NCBI GenBank assembly: GCA_020441225.1
Contig: JAGRMP010000474.1
Location: 1 to 5,051 of the forward strand
Direction: 5' to 3'
DNA length: 5,051 bases
DNA from: Maritimibacter sp.
GTDB lineage: Bacteria; Pseudomonadota; Alphaproteobacteria; Rhodobacterales; Rhodobacteraceae
The translations under genes and the position numbers were made by a program. Under the pieces are notes generated by a model. The model made no database searches. It was not told where the DNA came from and saw only the letters and a program-made list of their open reading frames with translations. Each line of letters starts with the position of its first letter. Position 1 is the first letter of the stretch. Shown here in pieces: positions 1 to 4,287 of the stretch.

Positions 1-14
1 ATGGAAGTCCTCCT
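1..14 (-). promoter_or_regulatory. Shine-Dalgarno of a leftward gene starting at the window edge
   Basis: Read on the minus strand, positions 14-9 give AGGAGG, a full Shine-Dalgarno match. A 6-nt spacer (8-3) follows, then A-T at positions 2-1. If the base just outside the window is a C on the plus strand, this is an ATG start with ideal spacing, and a gene runs leftwards out of the window. No codon of that gene is visible, so its product cannot be named. The competing reading, a plus-strand ORF from position 1 to a TGA at 49-51, is only 16 codons and has no visible support. Confidence 0.4.
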
Positions 15-60
15 CGAAGCGGTCCGGGATGTGGCCGGGCTATCTCGTTGATGTGCCAAG

Positions 61-78
61 TTGCGCGGGATGGCGCAA
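61..78. repeat. Short inverted repeat in the divergent intergenic region
   Basis: TTGCGC (61-66) and GCGCAA (73-78) are perfect 6-bp arms around a 6-nt loop. The repeat lies between the proposed leftward promoter (about 93-119) and the leftward start codon at the edge. It could be a leader hairpin or a small operator. Arms this short can arise by chance in GC-rich DNA. Confidence 0.25.
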
Positions 79-92
79 GGCTGCGAGGGCGA

Positions 93-119
93 TGTATACC
101 ATTGCACACCGTTTGGCAA
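93..119 (-). promoter_or_regulatory. Possible leftward sigma70-type promoter
   Basis: On the minus strand, TTGCCA (119-114) is followed after 15 nt by TATACA (98-93), which matches the -10 consensus at four positions. The spacer is shorter than the usual 17. Transcription would start near 86 and give a leader of about 85 nt to the edge start codon. Its -35 box lies in the right arm of the inverted repeat ATTGC-N10-GCAAT (101-120). The call rests on pattern only. Confidence 0.3.
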
Positions 120-130
120 TCCGCTGTTAT
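102..130 (+). promoter_or_regulatory. Possible promoter of the DUF1223 gene
   Basis: TTGCAC (102-107), a 17-nt spacer and TGTTAT (125-130) form a sigma70-like pair, with 3 of 6 and 4 of 6 consensus matches. Transcription would begin near 137, about 95 nt before the preferred start codon at 231. The -35 box is in the left arm of the inverted repeat that also holds the opposing promoter's -35 box, so the two promoters would overlap back to back. Alphaproteobacterial promoters are weakly conserved, so this is tentative. Confidence 0.35.
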
Positions 131-230
131 CCCGATCGCGTGATATTGCAGTGTCTCGCAAAACCTTGATTGGCCGGTGACCCTGCGAATGTCCTATCCC
201 TTGAGAGCCCGAACCAGACAGCCGGACCTC

Positions 231-947
231 ATGCGCCAGATAATCTTTACACTTTTTCTCGCCATTGTCAGTGGATACGCCGTGCCCGCGGCGCAGGCGG
301 GGGGCGCGCAGCCGGTGGTGCTGGTCGAGCTCTACACCTCGCAGGGCTGCTCGAGCTGTCCGCCGGCGGACGCGATGATCGCCGAGCTGGCCCAGCGCGA
401 CGACGTTCTGCCGCTGGCGCTGCATGTCGACTACTGGGATTACATCGGCTGGGCCGACGGATTTGCCCGGGCCCAGCACACCAAGCGGCAGAAGGCCTAT
501 GCGAGGATGGTGCATTCCACATCGATCTATACGCCGCAGATCGTGGTCGAGGGCACCGACCAGGTGATCGGCGTCAAGCCGATGAAACTGGCCGATCTGA
601 TCGCGATCCATCGCAGCGAGCTCACCCCGGTGGCGATCGACGTCGAGTTCGACGGCGACACGATTCGGGTACGCTGTGCGCCGGAGGCGGGGCGCGATCT
701 GCCGCGGAACATCAATGTCGACCTGGTGCACTTCACCGAAACCGAGACGGTGGAGATCCTGCACGGCGAAAACGCCGGCAAGACCATCTCCTATGCCAAT
801 ATCGTCACCGGCTGGGACCGGGTGGGGAGCTGGGACGGCGACGGCGAATTCGCCTTTTCCGCCGAGCTGCCCCAGGACGGGCCGCTCGCGCTGGTGATCC
901 AGGCGGCCGGCCCCGGCGAAGTGCTGGGCGCCTTCCGGCTGCGCTGA
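231..947 (+). CDS. Secreted DUF1223 family protein (thioredoxin-fold-like, CxxC)
   Basis: The protein has 238 residues from the preferred ATG. Residues 1-23 form a signal peptide: a short charged start, a hydrophobic stretch, and an AQA cleavage site before Gly24. The mature part begins with the DUF1223 hallmark VELYTSQGCSSCPPAD (about 32-47), which carries a CSSC pair at Cys40 and Cys43. HVDYWDYIGWAD (65-76) and YTPQIVVEG (100-108) follow; both are typical of the family. The fold is thought to resemble thioredoxin, which suggests a periplasmic redox role, but the true function is unknown. In-frame alternatives are ATG at 189 and GTG at 177. They would add a non-hydrophobic arginine-rich extension ahead of the signal peptide, so 231 is preferred although no strong ribosome binding site precedes it. 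The gene is monocistronic and converges on the exporter gene, with 28 bases between the stop codons. The family call is firm; the role is inferred. Confidence 0.9.
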   Translation: MRQIIFTLFLAIVSGYAVPAAQAGGAQPVVLVELYTSQGCSSCPPADAMIAELAQRDDVLPLALHVDYWDYIGWADGFARAQHTKRQKAYARMVHSTSIYTPQIVVEGTDQVIGVKPMKLADLIAIHRSELTPVAIDVEFDGDTIRVRCAPEAGRDLPRNINVDLVHFTETETVEILHGENAGKTISYANIVTGWDRVGSWDGDGEFAFSAELPQDGPLALVIQAAGPGEVLGAFRLR

Positions 948-956
948 ACCGAAGCC

Positions 957-983
957 GGCCGGGACGGGACCACCGTCACGGCC
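957..983. terminator. Hairpin between convergent genes, possible bidirectional terminator
   Basis: GGCCGGGACGG (957-967) pairs with CCGTCACGGCC (973-983) over 11 positions with one mismatch and a 5-nt loop. It starts 10 bases after the DUF1223 stop codon and includes the stop codon of the minus-strand exporter (976-978). Neither side has a run of T, so it would be a weak intrinsic terminator at best. It may instead protect 3' ends or assist factor-dependent termination. Confidence 0.4.
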
Positions 984-1881
984 CGAGCACCTCGCCCTTC
1001 AGCGCCTCCACCTGGGCCGATTTCGCGTCGCGGGTTTCGCGGTGCCAGACATAGATCCCCGCTACAACGATGATCGCGCCGCCGATCATCGTCGGCACAT
1101 CGGGGAAGGTGTCGAAGAACAGCATTCCCCAGAGCGTCGCGAACAACAGCCCGACATAGGAAAACGGTGCCACCGTGCTCGCCTCGGCCAGCATCAGCGC
1201 GCGGATCATCAGGAACTGCCCGATCGCCGAGACCGCCCCGATCCCGACCATCAGCCAGATCGCCGTCGCGTTCGGGGTTTGCCAGATCGGCACGACCGCC
1301 AGGCTCAACACCACCGCTCCCAGAAGCGCGGTGTAGAACAGCGAGGTCCAGATGCTTTCGTTGCGGCCGAGAAACCGCGTCGCCACGGCGAAGCCGGCAA
1401 AGCAGATCGCCGCGATGACCGGCAGGAGGGCCGTGGGCGTGAACACCGCGCTGCCCGGCCGGATGATGATCAACGCGCCCACCAGCGCCGCCCCGACCCC
1501 GAGCGCGCGCCGCAGCCCGAAGCGTTCGCCGAGAAACACCGCCGCCATGAGGGTGATGAGCACCGGGTTCGTATCGATGATCGCCGTCGCCTCGGCGAGC
1601 CCCATCCGGCTGAGCCCGAAGAAAAAGGCGGTGGTGGCGCAGAGCAGGAAGGCCGAACGCAACAGGTGCAGCCAGGGATGCCGGGTGCGCACCACGGTGC
1701 CGAGCCGGGGCAGCAGGAGGAGCGTCACGATCGCCGTCTGCCCGGCGTAACGCGCCCAGACCACCTGCAGGACCGGGACATGGGCCGAGAGCGTCTTGGC
1801 CAGCAGGTCCATCACGCTCATCGACAGGATCGCAAGCATGTAGAGCAGGATACCGGCGGCGGTGGGGGACAGGCGGGACAT
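976..1881 (-). CDS. EamA/DMT superfamily inner-membrane exporter
   Basis: The protein has 301 residues, the usual length for a ten-helix drug/metabolite transporter built from two EamA repeats. Repeat one covers about residues 9-142 and includes the conserved LGER (117-120) and RPG (141-143) at its end. Repeat two covers about 152-279 and includes SYVGLLFATLWGMLFFDTFP (241-260). The C-terminal 20 residues are charged and cytoplasmic. The ATG at 1881 is chosen because GGAGGTT (1890-1884) lies directly upstream with a 4-nt gap, and because the hydrophobic protein begins there; the in-frame extension to 2313 is proline- and arginine-rich noncoding-like sequence. The family moves small metabolites, amino acids or drugs by proton exchange or uniport; the substrate cannot be told from sequence. 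The gene stands alone, facing the DUF1223 gene tail to tail. Its upstream region holds several operator-like palindromes. Confidence 0.92.
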   Translation of the reverse strand: MSRLSPTAAGILLYMLAILSMSVMDLLAKTLSAHVPVLQVVWARYAGQTAIVTLLLLPRLGTVVRTRHPWLHLLRSAFLLCATTAFFFGLSRMGLAEATAIIDTNPVLITLMAAVFLGERFGLRRALGVGAALVGALIIIRPGSAVFTPTALLPVIAAICFAGFAVATRFLGRNESIWTSLFYTALLGAVVLSLAVVPIWQTPNATAIWLMVGIGAVSAIGQFLMIRALMLAEASTVAPFSYVGLLFATLWGMLFFDTFPDVPTMIGGAIIVVAGIYVWHRETRDAKSAQVEALKGEVLGP

Positions 1882-1904
1882 GGAACCTCCGAAATCGTCC
1901 GGCG

Positions 1905-1933
1905 ACCGTAGGGGCGCGGGCAGGGGGCGTCCA
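1905..1933 (-). promoter_or_regulatory. Possible promoter of the EamA exporter
   Basis: On the minus strand, TGGACG (1933-1928), a 17-nt spacer and TACGGT (1910-1905) make a sigma70-like pair, with 4 of 6 and 3 of 6 consensus matches. Transcription would start near 1898. That leaves a leader of about 17 nt, just enough to include the Shine-Dalgarno at 1890-1884. It competes with an origin further upstream near the LacI-type operator. Confidence 0.3.
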
Positions 1934-1938
1934 TCCCG

Positions 1939-1969
1939 AAAAAACGGGGCCCGGACGGGAGACCCGGGC
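1939..1969 (-). terminator. Terminator-like hairpin with T6 tract upstream of the exporter
   Basis: Read on the minus strand, GCCCGG (1969-1964) pairs with CCGGGC (1954-1949) around a 9-nt loop. CCCG and six T (1944-1939) follow. The 4-nt gap between stem and T-run is longer than usual. It lies 58-88 bases before the exporter start codon. It could block leftward transcripts arriving from the noncoding region, or act as an attenuator if the exporter is transcribed from near 2010-2040. Confidence 0.35.
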
Positions 1970-1970
1970 A

Positions 1971-1998
1971 GGTGTGCGAGGGGTGTGCGAGCTCGCAC
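1971..1998. repeat. Direct repeat and perfect 14-bp palindrome, operator-like
   Basis: GGTGTGCGAG occurs at 1971-1980 and again at 1982-1991, an 11-base repeat step close to one helical turn. The second copy forms half of the perfect 14-bp palindrome GTGCGAGCTCGCAC (1985-1998). Three similarly phased half-sites suggest cooperative binding of a dimeric regulator. The regulator is unknown. The region lies 90-117 bases upstream of the exporter start. Confidence 0.4.
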
Positions 1999-2017
1999 GG
2001 GGGGCCAAGTGATTGAT

Positions 2018-2041
2018 GTTGTTAACGATAGCGCTAACAAC
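2018..2041. promoter_or_regulatory. LacI-family operator-like inverted repeat
   Basis: GTTGTTA (2018-2024) and TAACAAC (2035-2041) are perfect 7-bp arms around 10 bases. Within it, the minus-strand 14-mer TGTTAGCGCTATCG (2039-2026) matches 12 of 14 positions of TGTTAGCGCTAACA, the type of palindrome bound by many alphaproteobacterial LacI-family regulators. No LacI-type regulator or sugar-use gene is in the window. The nearest gene downstream on the minus strand is the EamA exporter, whose start is 137 bases from the nearer edge. Confidence 0.5.
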
Positions 2042-2090
2042 GTTTTTGGGGGCGAAGGCGGGCGAGGCGGTGGCCGGGAGTGCCGGGGGC

Positions 2091-2112
2091 GCCGGGCTGA
2101 AGCCCGGCCTAC
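2091..2112 (-). repeat. REP-like palindrome with GTAG head
   Basis: GCCGGGC (2091-2097) and GCCCGGC (2102-2108) form a perfect 7-bp stem with a TGAA loop. CTAC (2109-2112) follows directly, so on the minus strand the unit reads GTAG, then the hairpin. A GTAG tetranucleotide followed by a GC-rich palindrome is the defining layout of REP elements mobilised by RAYT (REP-associated tyrosine) transposases. No transposase gene lies nearby, so this is a solitary copy or a look-alike. Confidence 0.45.
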
Positions 2113-2276
2113 GGGTGGGGCGGGGCGCGGACGGGTGAACCGGGCACAGCTGGCGCCGTCTCGGTGGAAGCACGCGGCGCAGGAGGGCGCACCCGACCGT
2201 GGCGCGCGGAACCGGACTTTCGCTGCGGTCAGTGGCAGGGTCTGGGGAGCGGACGTAGCGAACGTTCCCGACCCGT

Positions 2277-2321
2277 TCATCAAGGTCTGGTCTTGACGAC
2301 CCGATGCGGGCAAACCAGAGT
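2277..2321 (+). promoter_or_regulatory. Possible promoter with overlapping inverted repeat, membrane gene
   Basis: TTGACG (2293-2298), a 17-nt spacer and CAGAGT (2316-2321) form a possible promoter with a good -35 and a weak -10. An imperfect inverted repeat spans 2277-2299: arms TCATCAAG-like and CTTGACGA-like around GTCTGGT, with seven of eight positions paired. It covers the -35 box, where a repressor could sit. The transcript would start about 45 bases ahead of the ATG at 2373. Confidence 0.3.
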
Positions 2322-2372
2322 TTTTATGTTCTTCAAATTGGGTAACCAGTCTTGAGCAGAGGGGTGCGAAGC

Positions 2373-2720
2373 ATGATTTTTTTGTTCATTGGAATGATCG
2401 CCAGCGGGATCTCCGCCCGGGTGACGCTCTTGAGTCATAGGGGTGGATGGTTCCTGGAGGATCAGGCCAGAAAGTCTTCTGGGATGGTCATTTTTGATCT
2501 TATTGGAACTGTTTCTGGGATAGCCGCTTTCATCATCAGTTTCTTGTTATTTGACTGGTGGTGGCCGTTGATCGCACTTGCCCTTGGATATTGGTTCGTT
2601 GCTCCGTTTGTTGTCACACGAACCAGTTACGCCTTCTTCTACCAGACTCAATTCGTGACGGCACTGGCCGCACTTATTTGTTCTCTCGCAATCTGTGGTA
2701 TCTATTTTGAGTTACTCTGA
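2373..2720 (+). CDS. Small four-helix membrane protein of unknown function
   Basis: The product has 115 residues and is not a family I recognise. It shows hydrophobic segments at about 1-20, 38-60, 63-80 and 94-112, so it is probably an inner-membrane protein with four helices. A polar loop, SHRGGWFLEDQARKSSG, lies at 21-37, and an aromatic cluster DWWWP at 61-65. The ATG at 2373 is chosen because AGAGGGG (2358-2364) lies 8 bases upstream; a TTG at 2352 would overlap that site and add seven residues. A hand count gives about 47% GC over 2461-2700, against about 68% in a sampled stretch of purB, and T-rich codons (ttt, ttg, att) are frequent. That composition and the lone position between repeat-like sequences suggest acquisition by transfer. 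No partner gene is adjacent. It might be a small transporter subunit, immunity protein or stress protein, but nothing in the sequence decides between these. Confidence 0.75.
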   Translation: MIFLFIGMIASGISARVTLLSHRGGWFLEDQARKSSGMVIFDLIGTVSGIAAFIISFLLFDWWWPLIALALGYWFVAPFVVTRTSYAFFYQTQFVTALAALICSLAICGIYFELL

Positions 2721-3010
2721 CCATCTTGGCGCCCTATTGCCGCCCACGGAAAAAGGTGTGCCATTCTGTCATGTGGTTAAGCAGACATTCATCAAAGCCG
2801 CAGCATCCGGCACTTTGGGCTCCGAGCTGCCGTTCGCCGCGCCGGACACGGAGGACAGCCGCCGTAAAGACCTTGCGGCCACCACCTACCGGTCTCGAAC
2901 GGAGGTTTTTGGCGCTCGCGCCCGCATCATCTGACATCAAGCTATTGGCGACGTTAAGACCTCCGGCAAGTCCAACAGGTTTCTGACAAACGGGGCACGC
3001 CCCGTGCCCG
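2721..3010. other. 290-base noncoding gap with decayed repeat-like sequence
   Basis: No convincing gene is present. About 2779-2842 resembles dispersed noncoding sequence I associate with Rhodobacterales genomes (motifs such as GCAGACATTC, GCCGCAGC, CACTTTGGGCTC and GCTGCCGTTCGCCG), judged from memory only. A possible partner sits left of the membrane gene at about 2215-2267, where TTCGCTGC (2219-2226) can pair with GTAGCGAA (2255-2262) with one wobble. The right end of the gap carries the terminator of the FliG-like gene. Confidence 0.35.
2990..3005 (-). terminator. Rho-independent-type terminator of the FliG-like gene
   Basis: ACGGGGC (2990-2996) and GCCCCGT (2999-3005) are perfect complements around AC, starting 5 bases after the minus-strand TAG stop at 3013-3011. 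On the minus strand a short T-rich tail (TTTGT) follows. An alternative overlapping stem, GGGCAC (2993-2998) with GTGCCC (3004-3009), has a more relaxed 5-nt loop. The T-tract is short, as is common in GC-rich alphaproteobacteria. Confidence 0.6.
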
Positions 3011-4141
3011 CTAGGCCTCGTCGCCCGCCTTCAGCAGGATCTCGCCGGTGTTTTCGAGCTCGCGGATCGCGGTGATGATCGTGTTCATCGCCGCTTCCGC
3101 CTCGGCCGGTTTGACCGCGCCGAGGGCGGTGATTTCCTCGCGGATCTGGTCCGCCATCCGCTTCGAGAGCGCCTCGAGGAGGAACTCGGCGACATCCGGA
3201 AGGGTCTGGGTGGCGCCGGCCAGCGCCGTGACGAGCACGGCGGGGTCGACCTCGCGGGTGACCTTGGGCACGTCGCGCGGGTCGAGCCGTTCGGGGATGT
3301 TGGCGAAGGTGAAGATCGCCTTGCGCACCTCTTCGGCAAAGGCGGCGTCGGCCTCGTCGAGCCCTTCGAGCACATCGTCGCGGGTGGCGCCGGGGGTGAA
3401 GTTGAGGATCGCGCCGACCCGTTCGACCGGGTCGTCGGCAAAGGCCTTGGCGGGCTGGGCTTCGAGCTGTTCGGCGAGCGACTGGCCGATCCGCTCGACC
3501 ACCTCGGGGGCGATCTCGCCGGTGAGCGAGACGGCATAGGCGACCCGGCGGGCGCGGGGGCCCGGGAGCCGGGCGATGAGGTCGGCGGCGACGGAGACCT
3601 TGAGCTTGGAGAGCAGCACCGCGGCAACTTCGATGCTTTCCTCCTCCAGCACCGGCAACAGGCGGTCGGGTGACAATGCCGAGATCGTCTCCCAGGGATT
3701 GCCGGTGAAGGAAAACCCCTTGGCCTTGCGGATCTTGGCGGCGGTGGCAGCGGAAATCGTGCCGTCGAGCACCGTGAGCGCCCCTTCGAGCCCGTGCGGG
3801 AAGCTGAGCCCGACATCCTCGATCTCGGCGACGAACTCGTCGATCACCGATTTCAGCGTGACCCGGTCGATGAATCGCATCGAGGCCATCTGCTGGGCGA
3901 GCTCGGACTGGATCGTGTCGGGCAGGTCGGTGAGCTTGAGCTTGACCCCCTCGGCGAGGAGGAGGCGTACGACGATGGCGGCCTTCTGCTTGCGGCTGAG
4001 GCTGCGGGCGACGCGGGAACGGCCGCTGCCCGGAAGGTCCGGCAGGCCGAAATCGCCGGCACCGCCGAAAGCCCCGTCGAGCGCCCCGTTGGGCACCAAG
4101 GCCGTGGCGCCGTCCCCGATGGCTGGCAAACTGTTGGACAC
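3011..4141 (-). CDS. fliG: Divergent FliG-family flagellar motor switch protein
   Basis: The protein has 376 residues, about 30-45 longer than typical FliG because of a glycine-rich N-terminal extension (1-45). Three parts can be aligned: a FliG-N-like region (about 48-105, LSRKQKAAIVVRLLLAEG to VIDEF), a middle ARM-like region (about 155-228) and a FliG-C-like region (about 275-370). The C-terminal part keeps the torque-face pattern SKRMADQIREEITALG: Arg328 aligns with E. coli Arg281, Glu335-Glu336 with Asp288-Asp289, and Lys344 with Arg297. Ala308 replaces Lys264, and the middle-domain EHPQ motif is replaced by EESI (167-170). FliG forms the rotor ring on the MS ring and receives torque from MotA. 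The GTG start follows GGAGGG (4151-4146) with a 4-nt gap. No other flagellar gene is in the window. It may be the working motor switch protein of this lineage or a second, specialised copy. The family is clear; the role is inferred. Confidence 0.82.
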   Translation of the reverse strand: MSNSLPAIGDGATALVPNGALDGAFGGAGDFGLPDLPGSGRSRVARSLSRKQKAAIVVRLLLAEGVKLKLTDLPDTIQSELAQQMASMRFIDRVTLKSVIDEFVAEIEDVGLSFPHGLEGALTVLDGTISAATAAKIRKAKGFSFTGNPWETISALSPDRLLPVLEEESIEVAAVLLSKLKVSVAADLIARLPGPRARRVAYAVSLTGEIAPEVVERIGQSLAEQLEAQPAKAFADDPVERVGAILNFTPGATRDDVLEGLDEADAAFAEEVRKAIFTFANIPERLDPRDVPKVTREVDPAVLVTALAGATQTLPDVAEFLLEALSKRMADQIREEITALGAVKPAEAEAAMNTIITAIRELENTGEILLKAGDEA

Positions 4142-4189
4142 CTGTCCCTCCGGTCCTTTCCCCGTGCGAGAGGAGAGTACCAGACAGGT
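4140..4189 (-). promoter_or_regulatory. Leader inverted repeat that could mask the fliG start
   Basis: In the minus-strand transcript, ACCUGUC (4189-4183) can pair with GACAGGU (4146-4140). The second arm contains the spacer and the first two bases of the GUG start codon and touches the last G of the Shine-Dalgarno. Pairing would hide the start. The loop is 36 nt, so the stem would need support or competition from another structure to matter. This applies only if transcription begins upstream of 4189. Confidence 0.3.
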
Positions 4190-4207
4190 CTTAACAACCG
4201 CCTTACG

Positions 4208-4270
4208 CCGGCACGGAAAACGCGCGTTGCCGGGCGCAGGTCAGCGGGGCGCGCGGTTCAGCCGTGCCGG
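4208..4270 (-). terminator. Nested long hairpin after the 52-residue gene
   Basis: CCGGCACGG (4208-4216) and CCGTGCCGG (4262-4270) are perfect 9-bp arms. A second pair sits inside them: AACGCGCG (4219-4226) against CGCGCGGTT (4250-4258), with a one-base bulge. The structure begins 18 bases after the TGA of the 52-residue gene and precedes the FliG-like gene. On the minus strand it is followed by GGCGGTTGTT with no true T-run. It may be a terminator or 3'-end stabiliser of the small gene, or part of the fliG leader. Confidence 0.45.
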
Positions 4271-4287
4271 AGGGGTCCGGGGCCCGG

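Larger units (their letters stand above)
1882..2372. other. 491-base noncoding region with operators and hairpins
   Basis: No convincing gene is present. The open frames here translate to arginine-, glycine- and proline-rich sequence typical of GC-rich shadows. From left to right the stretch holds the exporter's ribosome binding site, a possible promoter, a T6 hairpin, a direct repeat with a perfect palindrome, a LacI-type operator-like sequence, a REP-like hairpin, decayed repeat-like sequence, and a possible promoter for the rightward membrane gene. Base composition shifts from very GC-rich to AT-richer at about 2290-2320. Confidence 0.7.

Noticed and set aside
1..51. Plus-strand ORF of 16 codons from ATG at position 1
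   Set aside because: Very short with no visible ribosome binding site; the minus-strand Shine-Dalgarno reading explains the same bases better.
177..230. Longer DUF1223 start at GTG 177 or ATG 189
   Set aside because: It would place an arginine-rich polar stretch before an obvious signal peptide; neither start has a good ribosome binding site.
1042..1911. Long plus-strand ORF opposite the EamA exporter
   Set aside because: Its product is dominated by Arg, Asp, His, Gln and Gly, the usual antisense shadow of a membrane gene in GC-rich DNA.
1862..2296. Plus-strand ORF of 144 residues over the noncoding region
   Set aside because: Low-complexity Arg/Gly-rich translation, no ribosome binding site, and it runs through several hairpins and operators.
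1882..2313. N-terminal extension of the exporter by 144 residues
   Set aside because: Proline- and arginine-rich with no domain; the internal ATG at 1881 has a strong ribosome binding site and matches family length.
2352..2372. TTG start at 2352 for the small membrane protein
   Set aside because: It overlaps the Shine-Dalgarno that serves the ATG at 2373.
2858..2879. Hairpin GCCGC-N12-GCGGC as terminator of the membrane gene
   Set aside because: Only 5 bp, large loop, no T-run, and about 140 bases past the stop codon.
2695..2934. Plus-strand ORF of 79 residues after the membrane gene
   Set aside because: It begins inside the preceding gene, has no domain or membrane segment, and covers sequence that looks like a decayed noncoding repeat.
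2900..2965. Inverted repeat CGGAGGT / ACCTCCG
   Set aside because: Seven-base arms 52 bases apart with no promoter or gene edge to give it meaning; likely chance.
4191..4205. CtrA-like site TTAA-N7-CTTA upstream of fliG
   Set aside because: Only the first half matches the TTAA-N7-TTAA consensus; too weak to call although CtrA control of flagellar genes is common in this group.
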